Shown one piece after another: positions 15,168-23,606 of a DNA stretch of 64,000 nucleotides. Each line of letters starts with the position of its first letter. The first letter of the stretch is position 1. The stretch covers positions 465,844-529,843 of the forward strand of contig MKVF01000021.1 in NCBI GenBank assembly GCA_001899145.1, written 5' to 3'. The notes below the pieces were generated by a model. The model was not told the DNA's origin. It saw only the letters and a list, made by a program, of their open reading frames with translations, and ran no database searches. Origin of the DNA: Flavobacteriia bacterium 40-80. GTDB lineage: Bacteria > Bacteroidota > Bacteroidia > Flavobacteriales_D > Crocinitomicaceae. Made by a program: the position numbers and the translations under genes.

Positions 15168-16172
15168 TCAGACGATATTCACTTCCCGTTCCAGCTCAAT
15201 TCCGAAATGATCCTTAATGGATCCGATGATCTGTGTTGAGAGATTAAAAATATCATGTCCCTTTGCATTTCCGTAATTTACCAGCACCAGCGCCTGGTTT
15301 TTATGAACGCCGTACTGATCAATGGTTTTTCCTTTCCAGCCATCCTGTTCGATCAGCCATCCTGCCGGAATTTTTACTTCTGTAGCACTTACCGGATAAG
15401 AAGGAATATTCGGGTATTTTTCCTTCAGGCTGTTGAACAGCTCAACAGCAATAACAGGATTTTTAAAGAAGCTGCCCGCGTTTCCGATTTCTTTCGGATC
15501 GGGTAATTTAGAAGAGCGGATCCGGATTACCGCATCGCTGACATCCTTTATCGTCGGTTGGGAGACTCCCATTGCTTCCAGCTCAGACAGGATCGCTCCG
15601 TAAGAAGTGTTGATGATCGGATTTTTGGTTAACCGGTAAGTAACAGACAAAATGATATACCGGCCTTTTAAATGCCGTTTAAACACGCTTTCTCTGTACC
15701 CGAACCGGCATTCTTCCGCATTGAATGTATGAATTTCTTTTGTATCGATATGATAAGCTTCCAGTTCCTCGAAAACATCTTTGATCTCCACGCCGTACGC
15801 ACCGATATTCTGCATAGGGCTTGCTCCGACACTTCCCGGAATTAACGAAAGGTTTTCAATTCCGCCCCAGTTGTTTTGAATGGCATGCAGAACGAATTGA
15901 TGCCAGATTTCACCTGCGGCCGCTTTTACATACACATATTGATCCGTTTCCTTTACAACTTCAATACCTTTTAAATTGATCTTTAAAACCAGCCCTCCCG
16001 GATTTTGTGTGAACAAGATATTGCTGCCTCCGCCGAGTACGAGGTAATTATCGGTGGTTTTCAGGGAAAGATGCTCCAGATCTTCTGTTGAGCAAATTTC
16101 AGTAAACGATGCTGCCACAGCAGAAATCCCGAATGTATTGAATGGTTTTAAATCAATATTATGCTGTATCAT
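15168..16172 (-). CDS. murB: UDP-N-acetylenolpyruvoylglucosamine reductase
   Basis: MurB (334 aa from the ATG at 16172) reduces UDP-GlcNAc enolpyruvate with NADPH and FAD in the cytoplasmic peptidoglycan pathway. The start MIQHNIDLKPFNTFGI is the conserved N-terminus; an upstream in-frame ATG would add ten unlikely residues. FAD-binding motifs are LVLGGGSNILF and SLIPGSVGASPMQNIGAYG; catalytic-site segments are FGYRES and GSFFKNP, and the C-terminal domain has AGWLIEQDGWKG. It is of the type I (Escherichia-like) length class. Confidence 0.95.
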   Translation of the reverse strand: MIQHNIDLKPFNTFGISAVAASFTEICSTEDLEHLSLKTTDNYLVLGGGSNILFTQNPGGLVLKINLKGIEVVKETDQYVYVKAAAGEIWHQFVLHAIQNNWGGIENLSLIPGSVGASPMQNIGAYGVEIKDVFEELEAYHIDTKEIHTFNAEECRFGYRESVFKRHLKGRYIILSVTYRLTKNPIINTSYGAILSELEAMGVSQPTIKDVSDAVIRIRSSKLPDPKEIGNAGSFFKNPVIAVELFNSLKEKYPNIPSYPVSATEVKIPAGWLIEQDGWKGKTIDQYGVHKNQALVLVNYGNAKGHDIFNLSTQIIGSIKDHFGIELEREVNIV

Positions 16173-16200
16173 GGACACAAATTTAGCAAAAGTAAGCAGC

Positions 16201-16230
16201 AAAAAAAACGCTCCGTGATTTTCGGAGCGT
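16201..16230 (-). terminator. Terminator downstream of accC
   Basis: Read on the minus strand, the stem ACGCTCCG/CGGAGCGT (16223-16230 and 16208-16215) is followed by eight T. It closes the rpmF-plsX-fabH-accBC run before murB. Confidence 0.85.
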
Positions 16231-16236
16231 CTCTAT

Positions 16237-17571
16237 TTAGAACTTGAATGTTTCCATAAATTTCGTTGTGAAGTTTCCTTCCTTGAAATCTTCGTTCTCC
16301 ATCAGCTTCTGATGGAAAGGAATAGTTGTCTTAATTCCTTCGATGATATATTCATCCAATGCACGTTTCATTTTAAGGATTGCTTCTTCTCTTGTCTGAG
16401 CGACAACGATCAGCTTTGAAATCATTGAATCGTAATTCGGAGGAATAATATAACCGGCGTAAGCATGCGTATCAATTCTTACACCGTGTCCTCCCGGACA
16501 GTGATAAGAAGTGATTTTTCCCGGTGACGGACGGAAGTCATTATATGGATCTTCCGCGTTGATACGGCACTGAATCGCGTGCATCTGAGGATAGTAATTC
16601 TTTCCGGAAATGGTATATCCCGAAGCAATTTTGATCTGCTCTTTGATCAGGTCGTAATTGATTACTTCTTCGGTAATGGTATGTTCTACCTGAATACGTG
16701 TATTCATTTCCATGAAGTAGAAGTTACGATGTTTGTCTACCAGGAATTCTACTGTACCAACACCTTCATAGTTAACGGCTTTCGCTGCTTTGATTGCGGC
16801 TTCTCCCATTGCTTCACGCAGTTCATCCGTCATGAAAGGAGAAGGCGTTTCTTCTACTAACTTCTGATGTCTTCTCTGAATAGAACAGTCCCTTTCTGAA
16901 AGGTGGCAAACAGTACCGAACTGGTCTCCTGCAATTTGAATTTCGATATGGCGGGGCTCTTCCACGAATTTCTCCATGTAGATTCCGTCATTACCAAAAG
17001 CAGCACCTGCTTCTTGTCTTGCGGAATCCCATGCCGGCTCCAGATCTTCCGGTTTCCATACGATCCGCATTCCGCGGCCACCACCACCAGCCGTAGCTTT
17101 AAGAATGATCGGGTAACCAACGATTTCTGCCTGTTTAAGAGCATCATCCAGGTCTTTCAGCAGTCCTTCAGAACCGGGAACAACAGGTACACCTGCAGCA
17201 ATCATTGTTGCTTTTGCAGTTGCTTTATCTCCCATTGCGTTTATCTGGTCAGGAAGGGCACCGATAAATTTAATTCCGTGCTGCTGGCAGATTTCAGAGA
17301 ATTTAGCATTCTCCGAAAGGAATCCGTAGCCCGGATGGATAGCATCTGCATTTGTGATTTCTGCAGCTGCGATAATATTCGGTATGGAAAGGTAAGACTG
17401 TGCGCTGACAGCAGGTCCGATACAAACGGCCTCATCAGCGAATCTTACAGGTAAACTATCTTTGTCTGCAGTAGAATAAACAGCTACTGTTTTGATTCCC
17501 ATTTCCTTACATGTTCTGATAACACGTAAAGCGATTTCACCACGATTGGCAATAAGTATTTTTTTAAACAT
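16237..17571 (-). CDS. accC: Acetyl-CoA carboxylase, biotin carboxylase subunit
   Basis: A 444-aa ATP-grasp enzyme that carboxylates the biotin carried by AccB in the first step of malonyl-CoA synthesis. The start is taken at [17 protein letters not shown]; three extra codons upstream are less likely. Marks include the glycine-rich ATP loop [12 protein letters not shown], the [16 protein letters not shown] segment, [11 protein letters not shown] and the carboxylase active-site region RINAEDP. It follows accB by 75 nt, the usual accBC order. Confidence 0.96.
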   Translation of the reverse strand: MFKKILIANRGEIALRVIRTCKEMGIKTVAVYSTADKDSLPVRFADEAVCIGPAVSAQSYLSIPNIIAAAEITNADAIHPGYGFLSENAKFSEICQQHGIKFIGALPDQINAMGDKATAKATMIAAGVPVVPGSEGLLKDLDDALKQAEIVGYPIILKATAGGGGRGMRIVWKPEDLEPAWDSARQEAGAAFGNDGIYMEKFVEEPRHIEIQIAGDQFGTVCHLSERDCSIQRRHQKLVEETPSPFMTDELREAMGEAAIKAAKAVNYEGVGTVEFLVDKHRNFYFMEMNTRIQVEHTITEEVINYDLIKEQIKIASGYTISGKNYYPQMHAIQCRINAEDPYNDFRPSPGKITSYHCPGGHGVRIDTHAYAGYIIPPNYDSMISKLIVVAQTREEAILKMKRALDEYIIEGIKTTIPFHQKLMENEDFKEGNFTTKFMETFKF

Positions 17572-17646
17572 ACTCAACAATTTAGGGGTGTATAAAAAGA
17601 ATGGAGATATTTTTTGTCATATCTCCATTAAAAGTGTCTTGTTTAA

Positions 17647-18153
17647 TTAAGCAGGATCTACCAGGAAAAGAGGTTGATCGTATTCTACAGGAGTTGCATC
17701 GTCTGCTAAGACTTTGACTATTTTTCCTGAGATTTCCGCTTCGATCTCGTTGAATAACTTCATCGCTTCGATGATGCAGACAGCCTGTCCTTTCTGGATA
17801 GAAGAGCCTACCTGAACAAATGGATCCTTATCCGGAGAAGAAGAACGATAGAAAGTACCGATCATCGGTGATTTCACAGTAATATATTTGCTTTCATCGC
17901 TCGCAGGTGCTGCCGGTTTTTGAGCTGCCGGTGCTTCTGCCGCTACAGCAGGTGCTGCTATCTGCGGTGCAGGAATCGCTACCGGAGCAGCAGCCATAGG
18001 AGCTGTTGCCTGAATAATTACGGGCTGTTGATCTTTGGATGATTTATTTTCCGATTTAATAGTGATTTTGAAGTCTTTTTGCTCGATTTCAACTTCTGTT
18101 ACGCCGCTTTTGGCAACAAATTTTATTAAATCCTGAATCTCACTTAAATTCAT
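17647..18153 (-). CDS. accB: Acetyl-CoA carboxylase biotin carboxyl carrier protein
   Basis: A 168-aa BCCP. Residues 1-35 form the AccC-interacting N-terminal region, followed by an Ala/Pro-rich flexible linker (about 45-85) and the biotinyl domain. The biotinylated lysine is in the motif [12 protein letters not shown] and the thumb region is present before it ([19 protein letters not shown]). Neighbours fabH upstream and accC downstream place it in a fatty-acid initiation cluster. Confidence 0.96.
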   Translation of the reverse strand: MNLSEIQDLIKFVAKSGVTEVEIEQKDFKITIKSENKSSKDQQPVIIQATAPMAAAPVAIPAPQIAAPAVAAEAPAAQKPAAPASDESKYITVKSPMIGTFYRSSSPDKDPFVQVGSSIQKGQAVCIIEAMKLFNEIEAEISGKIVKVLADDATPVEYDQPLFLVDPA

Positions 18154-18191
18154 AATACTCGATTATTAGATGATGTGAATATATAATTTTT

Positions 18192-19184
18192 TTACGAGTT
18201 ATAAGCCCATTTCAGATAAATTGCGCCCCAGGTGAAACCGCCTCCGAAAGCTGAAAGGATCAGATTATCTCCTTTTTTCAACTGTTTTTCCCAATCCCAA
18301 AGGCACAATGGGAGTGTTCCTGCAGTTGTGTTTCCGTAGCGTTGAATGTTTACCATTACCTTTTCTTTAGGCAATCCCATTCTTTCAGCAGTAGCATCAA
18401 TAATTCTTAAATTTGCCTGATGAGGAACCAACCAGTCCACATCTTCGCTCGTAAGATTATTTCTTTCCATTATTTCAGCTGAAACTTCAGCCATATTTGT
18501 AACAGCGAACTTAAATACAGTTTTACCTTCCTGCTTTACAAAGTGCATTCTGTTGGTAACGGTTTCAATAGTAGCCGGGTTTACACTTCCTCCTGCAGGT
18601 TGCAGCAGGTATTGTCTTCCGGCACCATCACTTTTCAGGATCGCGTCCTGGATCCCCAAGCCTTCCTCGTTTGGTTCGAGCAGGGCGACACCTCCTCCGT
18701 CACCAAAAATAACGCAGGTTGTCCTGTCTTCATAGTTTAAGATGCTGCTCATTTTATCAACTCCAATAACTAATACTTTTTTGTATTGTCCGGATTCGAT
18801 AAATTTCGCACCTGTCTCCAGCGCGTAAATAAATCCTGAGCAGGCAGCAATAATGTCATATCCCCAGGCATTTTTCATTCCTACTTTGTCACAGACAACA
18901 TTTGCAGTGCTTGGAAACGGATAATCGGGAGTTACAGTAGCCAGAATGACCAGCTCGATATCAAGAGGGTCAATATTCTTTTTAGCCAACAATTGGTTAA
19001 CAGCTGCCGTTGCTATGTCAGAAGTCGCACCTTCCTTCATCAACCTCCTTTCTGCAATTCCTGTTCTCGTTAAAATCCATTCATTAGAGGTATCCACGAC
19101 CTTTGCCAGATCATCATTTGTAACGACTGTATCAGGTACATAGCCCTGAATTCCTGTTATTGCAGCTGTTATTTTTTTCACCAT
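18192..19184 (-). CDS. fabH: Beta-ketoacyl-ACP synthase III
   Basis: KAS III (330 aa) condenses acetyl-CoA or branched acyl-CoA with malonyl-ACP. The catalytic triad is visible: Cys in IAACSGFIYAL, His in VPHQANLRI, Asn in RYGNTTAGT. The start is set at the ATG at 19184 (MVKKITAAITGIQGYVPD). The longer frame would run into the end of plsX, which stops at 19186, so the two genes are one nucleotide apart and probably translationally coupled. Order plsX-fabH is the usual one in bacteria. Confidence 0.96.
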   Translation of the reverse strand: MVKKITAAITGIQGYVPDTVVTNDDLAKVVDTSNEWILTRTGIAERRLMKEGATSDIATAAVNQLLAKKNIDPLDIELVILATVTPDYPFPSTANVVCDKVGMKNAWGYDIIAACSGFIYALETGAKFIESGQYKKVLVIGVDKMSSILNYEDRTTCVIFGDGGGVALLEPNEEGLGIQDAILKSDGAGRQYLLQPAGGSVNPATIETVTNRMHFVKQEGKTVFKFAVTNMAEVSAEIMERNNLTSEDVDWLVPHQANLRIIDATAERMGLPKEKVMVNIQRYGNTTAGTLPLCLWDWEKQLKKGDNLILSAFGGGFTWGAIYLKWAYNS

Positions 19185-19185
19185 A

Positions 19186-20124
19186 TCAATTGAAAGCTTC
19201 TTTAATTCTGTTCGAAAGGCCGCTTTTCGCAACCTCATAACTATGTTTAACCATGTTCTTTACAGCGATCTCATTAGAGATACCATGACCGATGATCACG
19301 TTTCCTTTAACGCCCAATACAGGTGTTCCGCCGTAATTTTCATAATTAAACCGGTCGAAGTACTCATCACGGATTCCTCTTTTTCTAAGCAATCCATAAA
19401 TTCCTTCAGCTTCTTTCAGCACAACATTCCCGGTAAATCCGTCACATACGATCACGTCCGCTATTCCTGAGAACAGGTCCCGCCCTTCCACATTTCCGAT
19501 AAAGTTTATATCATCGGATTCTTTTAAAAGTTTGTGAGTGGCTATGGTCAGCAGATTTCCCTTGCTTTCTTCCTCTCCGATATTCAGAAGCCCGATCTTC
19601 GGATTCTCTATGCCGTAAACATGCTTGCTGTATAATGCTCCTAAAATAGCAAACTGGTACAGCACATCCGGCTTACAGTCCGCATTGGTGCCAACATCTA
19701 ATAAAATAGAGTTAGATCCGTTGATGGTCGGTAAGACAGATGTAATACATGGTCTGATAATACTGGGAACAGTATTGATTTTATAGATAGCGCCAACGAG
19801 CATTGCCCCGGTGTTTCCCGTGCTGGCAAATACATCGATTTCACCTTTGGACAGCAGATCGAAACCGACTGCAATACTTGAATTCGGTTTTTGAGGAATG
19901 GCTCTTGTGGGATGATCATGCATGGTAATCACGTCGGGAGCATGAACAATTTCGAAATCATCCGGATTTCCTCCGTTTTCTTTCAGCTGTTCCGCAATCT
20001 GTCCCTGATCACCTAAAAGAACGATTTTTACATCTTCCGGTAATTCCTTCAAGGCTAAAATTGCACCTAAAATATTAGCTTTAGGTGCAAAATCACCGCC
20101 TAAAATATCTAATCCTATCTTCAT
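19186..20124 (-). CDS. plsX: Phosphate acyltransferase
   Basis: PlsX (312 aa) makes acyl-phosphate from acyl-ACP for phospholipid synthesis at the inner face of the membrane. Recognisable are the N-terminal MKIGLDILGGDFAPKANILG, HAPDVITMHDHPTRAI, VFASTGNTGAMLVGA, and VCDGFTGNVVLKEAEG. Its neighbours rpmF upstream and fabH downstream form the widely conserved rpmF-plsX-fabH cluster. Confidence 0.96.
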   Translation of the reverse strand: MKIGLDILGGDFAPKANILGAILALKELPEDVKIVLLGDQGQIAEQLKENGGNPDDFEIVHAPDVITMHDHPTRAIPQKPNSSIAVGFDLLSKGEIDVFASTGNTGAMLVGAIYKINTVPSIIRPCITSVLPTINGSNSILLDVGTNADCKPDVLYQFAILGALYSKHVYGIENPKIGLLNIGEEESKGNLLTIATHKLLKESDDINFIGNVEGRDLFSGIADVIVCDGFTGNVVLKEAEGIYGLLRKRGIRDEYFDRFNYENYGGTPVLGVKGNVIIGHGISNEIAVKNMVKHSYEVAKSGLSNRIKEAFN

Positions 20125-20143
20125 AAAGAAGAAGTTTTAGCTA

Positions 20144-20335
20144 TTATATTGCTACCTCTTTTTCAGCTACTACTCTTCCTTTGTAGTACAACTTTCCTTC
20201 ATGCCAGAATGCACGGTGGAAAAGATGTGGCTGCCCTGTTGTAGGACAAATAGCAATATTGTTAGCAACTGCTTTAAAATGAGTTCTTCTCTTGTCCCTT
20301 CTAGTTGTAGAAGTTCGTCTCTTAGGATGTGCCAT
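20144..20335 (-). CDS. rpmF: 50S ribosomal protein L32
   Basis: A 63-aa basic protein beginning [19 protein letters not shown], the standard L32 N-terminus. The family often has zinc-binding Cys pairs; only one Cys remains here, as in zinc-free C-minus paralogs. It sits between the YceD-like gene and plsX, as in most bacteria. Confidence 0.95.
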   Translation of the reverse strand: MAHPKRRTSTTRRDKRRTHFKAVANNIAICPTTGQPHLFHRAFWHEGKLYYKGRVVAEKEVAI

Positions 20336-20357
20336 TTTACTTTATTATTATATGTTT

Positions 20358-20924
20358 TTAATTCTTATTATTTAAAATTGACCATTTCGGATCTTTCGGA
20401 TCAAAATCCTCAAATCCTAAATCGTCCTCTTCATCATCTTCCCAGTCGTCATCGTCCTCTTCTTCATCAGAATTGACAGAATACTTCCGGATCAGCTTCC
20501 ACATTTCTTCATCACATTCTCCCGGTTCGTGGACTTTTCTGGGAGGAAGGGAAAGTATAATCATCTGATAAATAGGGTCTGTTACATCGATCTCATAGGA
20601 GTCAGGATGTAAAACGATCAGATTCTCATCATCAGATTCTTCGTGCCCGAATTTGTAGATGATCCTCAAATCTCCCCGGATGAATAATTCCATCGGAGCA
20701 TCACAACGATCGCAATTGGTTGTCACTTTACCTTCGACAGTAAAATTTGCGATAAGCATTGTTTCTTTTTTCTCCAGTTCCAGGTGAACATCAAGCTCAC
20801 TGTCCGTTACCGGAGAATACTCCAATTCTTCAAAGAACGTATTGTTAATTTTGTAGTTAAACTCGTGTTTGCCAGTTTTTAAACCTACAAATGGTATAAC
20901 AAATTCACTTTTTGAGGTTTTCAT
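20358..20924 (-). CDS. YceD/DUF177 family protein
   Basis: A 188-aa protein with the DUF177 core: the CDRCD pair around residue 72 (TNCDRCDAP), a segment on hydrophobic strands, and the second motif LPPRKVHEPGECDEEMW. The C-terminal tail is extremely acidic (residues about 155-175, mostly Asp and Glu). The family is always coupled to rpmF and is linked to 23S rRNA or ribosome-assembly functions in some organisms. Here the gene lies 22 nt upstream of rpmF and starts the operon. Confidence 0.88.
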   Translation of the reverse strand: MKTSKSEFVIPFVGLKTGKHEFNYKINNTFFEELEYSPVTDSELDVHLELEKKETMLIANFTVEGKVTTNCDRCDAPMELFIRGDLRIIYKFGHEESDDENLIVLHPDSYEIDVTDPIYQMIILSLPPRKVHEPGECDEEMWKLIRKYSVNSDEEEDDDDWEDDEEDDLGFEDFDPKDPKWSILNNKN

Positions 20925-21022
20925 AAAACCAAATTAAGAGCGCAAATTTAAAAAAAATTAAAGACAGAATGTTGATATCTTGCGTTAAATTGTATCAAAG
21001 TTTGATAATGAGCTGATAATCA

Positions 21023-22099
21023 CTATTCTTCTATATCCGTTTTCTTTTTAAATGCGTCTAAGTTTTGTCTTTGCAGCGGGTTTGAATTGATTTCTTTGTA
21101 TTCTTTTCTGTTTTTATAGATGTCGATAGCCCAGTAGATCGCGCTTCGCATAGATTGTTCCGATGCTTTGTTTTGTCCCGCGATGTCAAAAGCTGTTCCG
21201 TGATCAGGAGAAGTACGTACAATTGGAAGGCCTGCGCTATAGTTCACGCCTTCGTCAAAAGCCAGCGCTTTAAATACGGTTAAGCCCTGATCATGGTACA
21301 TGGCCAGAACGGCATCGTATTTATCCAGGTTTGCCGCTCCGAAAAAGCCGTCAGCCGGAAATGGGCCGAATGCCAGAATTCCTTCTGATTTTGCCTTATT
21401 GATAGCGGGAATGATCACTTCTTTCTCTTCCAGCCCCATTTTGCCATTTTCACCTGCGTGGGGATTCAGCCCCAGTACGGCGATTTTTGGCCGCTGAACA
21501 GCAAAATCCTTAATCAGTGAATTATTCAAGGCGATGATCTTATCGTATATTTTTTCTTTCGTTAAAGATGCGGCAACATCTTTTAAAGGAATGTGACTGG
21601 TCACGACAGCTACTTTTACAGGAGTTGAGATCATGAACATCAGGGCTTCTTTTTCCCCTGATAAATGAGCCAGGTATTCCGTATGTCCCGGAAATTGAAA
21701 TCCTGCTTTCTGAATGGCATCTTTTGAAATAGGAGCTGTAATTAATATATCGATCTTATTGGAAGCCAAATCGTTTGTAGCACTTTCTAATGCCATAAAT
21801 GCGTATTTTCCGGCGGTTTCCGTGATGCTTCCGGGCTCAATTTTTGTTTCTTCCTGCCATACGTTGACGATATTGACTTTTCCGGGCGTCGCTTCCTCAA
21901 TGGATTTAACTGACTGATAGATAAAGTCATTTTCGTTCATACTCTTTTTAAAAAAAGAAATCACTTTTGTCGAACCGTAAATGATAGGTGTGCAATCAGA
22001 ATATATTCTGTTGTCTTTGAGTGCTTTTATGATAATTTCAGGGCCGATGCCATTAATATCTCCTATTGTGATACCTATTTTGAGTGTTTTTTTGTCCAT
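21023..22099 (-). CDS. pdxA: 4-hydroxythreonine-4-phosphate dehydrogenase
   Basis: PdxA (358 aa) oxidises 4-phosphohydroxy-L-threonine in the DXP-dependent pyridoxal phosphate pathway. Family marks are IGITIGDINGIGPEIIIKAL, the metal-binding His in FPGHTEYLAHL, LGLNPHAGENG, MYHDQGLTVFK and PDHGTAFDIAG. The ATG overlaps the stop of the aminopeptidase gene by one nucleotide, indicating cotranscription with pepA. Confidence 0.95.
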   Translation of the reverse strand: MDKKTLKIGITIGDINGIGPEIIIKALKDNRIYSDCTPIIYGSTKVISFFKKSMNENDFIYQSVKSIEEATPGKVNIVNVWQEETKIEPGSITETAGKYAFMALESATNDLASNKIDILITAPISKDAIQKAGFQFPGHTEYLAHLSGEKEALMFMISTPVKVAVVTSHIPLKDVAASLTKEKIYDKIIALNNSLIKDFAVQRPKIAVLGLNPHAGENGKMGLEEKEVIIPAINKAKSEGILAFGPFPADGFFGAANLDKYDAVLAMYHDQGLTVFKALAFDEGVNYSAGLPIVRTSPDHGTAFDIAGQNKASEQSMRSAIYWAIDIYKNRKEYKEINSNPLQRQNLDAFKKKTDIEE

Positions 22100-23502
22100 C
22101 AGAAGTAATTTTCAATGAATTGGGTTAATAATCGGACTCCTACACCTGTGCCGCCTTTGGGTCTGTATTCCTGTGCTGCATCAAGGAAAGAAGGGCCGGC
22201 GATGTCAATATGGATGTAGGGTGCTTTTACGAAATGCTCCAGAAATTTCCCTGCAGTGATCATTCCTGCGCAACGGCCGCCTATATTTTTCAGGTCGGCA
22301 ACAGAAGATTTCATATCCTCTAAATACTCTTCCCAGAAAGGCAGTGCTACAAGCCGTTCATGTACATCATTTCCCGCTTCAACAAGGTGCTGCAGCTGTT
22401 TTTCATCATTTCCCATTACACAGGAAGCTTTTGTTCCGATTGCCACGACAGCCGCACCGGTCAAGGTAGCGACATCAATGACAAGCTCCGGATCATATTT
22501 TGCAGAATAAGCAAGCGCGTCTGCCAGGATCATTCTTCCCTCGGCATCCGTATTGAGAACCTCTACGGTTGTGCCATCAAACATAGTGATCACATCTCCG
22601 GGCGCATAGGCAATTTGCCCCGGGCGATTGTCTGTTGCAGGAATTAACCCTATAACATGAATATCTGATTTGTCCAGCGCAATATTGTATATCGCTCCGG
22701 CAACTGCTGCCGCTCCCGCCATATCACTTTTCATGGAATCCATAGAGCCGGCGGTCGGCTTTAGGCTGAGTCCTCCCGTATCATATACCACTCCTTTTCC
22801 TACCAGAACAAGCGGTTTTTTGTTTTTAGGCTTACTTGGCTTATATTCAAGAATGGTGAAGGTCGGAGGTTCTATTGAGCCGCTGTTTACGGCTAAAAGC
22901 CCTCCCATTTTTAATGCTTCAATCTTTGCTTTTTCAAAGACTTCGACTTTAAATTTTGCTTTTTTCCCAAGATTTTCAATTTCTTGTGACAGCTTTAAGG
23001 CATTCAAATGATTGACAGGAAGGTTAACCATATTTCTTGCCCAGGTCACCGCAGTGATGGAGTTGTTAAGCTTTTTGATTTTTTGCTCCTCAATTCCGCC
23101 TATAAGGATAATTTCTTTTAATTGATATTCTTTCTTTTCTTTATCCTTAAAAAAAGTAATGAACTGGTAGTTGCTCAATGCCAGCCCTTCTGCAATCAGC
23201 AGCTGTGTTTTTTCTGAACCCAGGATATAAACAGATTTTTCTTCTTTAGGAAGTAAACCTCTGATTTTACTGCCATAAATCCTGTTTTTCTCGTCAGTAT
23301 CTTTCTTCTTTACCAGGAAAATAAACTGTTTTTCTGTCTTCAGATAATCGAAATCCTTCTCATCGGAAAGAAAGCTTTTAGTGATGTTTTGAAATTCTTT
23401 TGGTAGTTCTTTGGATTTTATTTCATCAGCAACAATCACAACATGTTGCCCTTCTTTATATTTATTTGCTGATTGAATCATTATTATGATATTTTTTGCC
23501 AA
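22099..23502 (-). CDS. pepA: Leucyl aminopeptidase (M17 family)
   Basis: A 467-aa M17 aminopeptidase. The C-terminal catalytic domain carries the two-metal site: VGKGVVYDTGGLSLKP, MKSDMAGAAAV, and the family signature NTDAEGRMILADAL. The N-terminal macro-like domain is divergent, as usual. It removes N-terminal residues from cytoplasmic peptides. An alternative start seven codons downstream (MIQSANKYKEG) is possible. It is transcribed into pdxA. Confidence 0.93.
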   Translation of the reverse strand: MAKNIIIMIQSANKYKEGQHVVIVADEIKSKELPKEFQNITKSFLSDEKDFDYLKTEKQFIFLVKKKDTDEKNRIYGSKIRGLLPKEEKSVYILGSEKTQLLIAEGLALSNYQFITFFKDKEKKEYQLKEIILIGGIEEQKIKKLNNSITAVTWARNMVNLPVNHLNALKLSQEIENLGKKAKFKVEVFEKAKIEALKMGGLLAVNSGSIEPPTFTILEYKPSKPKNKKPLVLVGKGVVYDTGGLSLKPTAGSMDSMKSDMAGAAAVAGAIYNIALDKSDIHVIGLIPATDNRPGQIAYAPGDVITMFDGTTVEVLNTDAEGRMILADALAYSAKYDPELVIDVATLTGAAVVAIGTKASCVMGNDEKQLQHLVEAGNDVHERLVALPFWEEYLEDMKSSVADLKNIGGRCAGMITAGKFLEHFVKAPYIHIDIAGPSFLDAAQEYRPKGGTGVGVRLLTQFIENYF

Positions 23503-23560
23503 AGATACAAAATCTTGGTAGTTAGCGAGGGGAGACCTATAAAATCCTGCATTAAACGAA

Positions 23561-23582
23561 AAACCCCGGAAATCCGGGGTTT
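23561..23582 (-). terminator. Terminator of the T9SS cargo gene
   Basis: A perfect 10-bp stem AAACCCCGGA/TCCGGGGTTT with a 2-nt centre. On the minus strand it ends in a T run and lies 24 nt after the stop of the 826-aa gene. Confidence 0.85.
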
Positions 23583-23606
23583 CTGTTATATTTTTAAGAT
23601 TCTTTT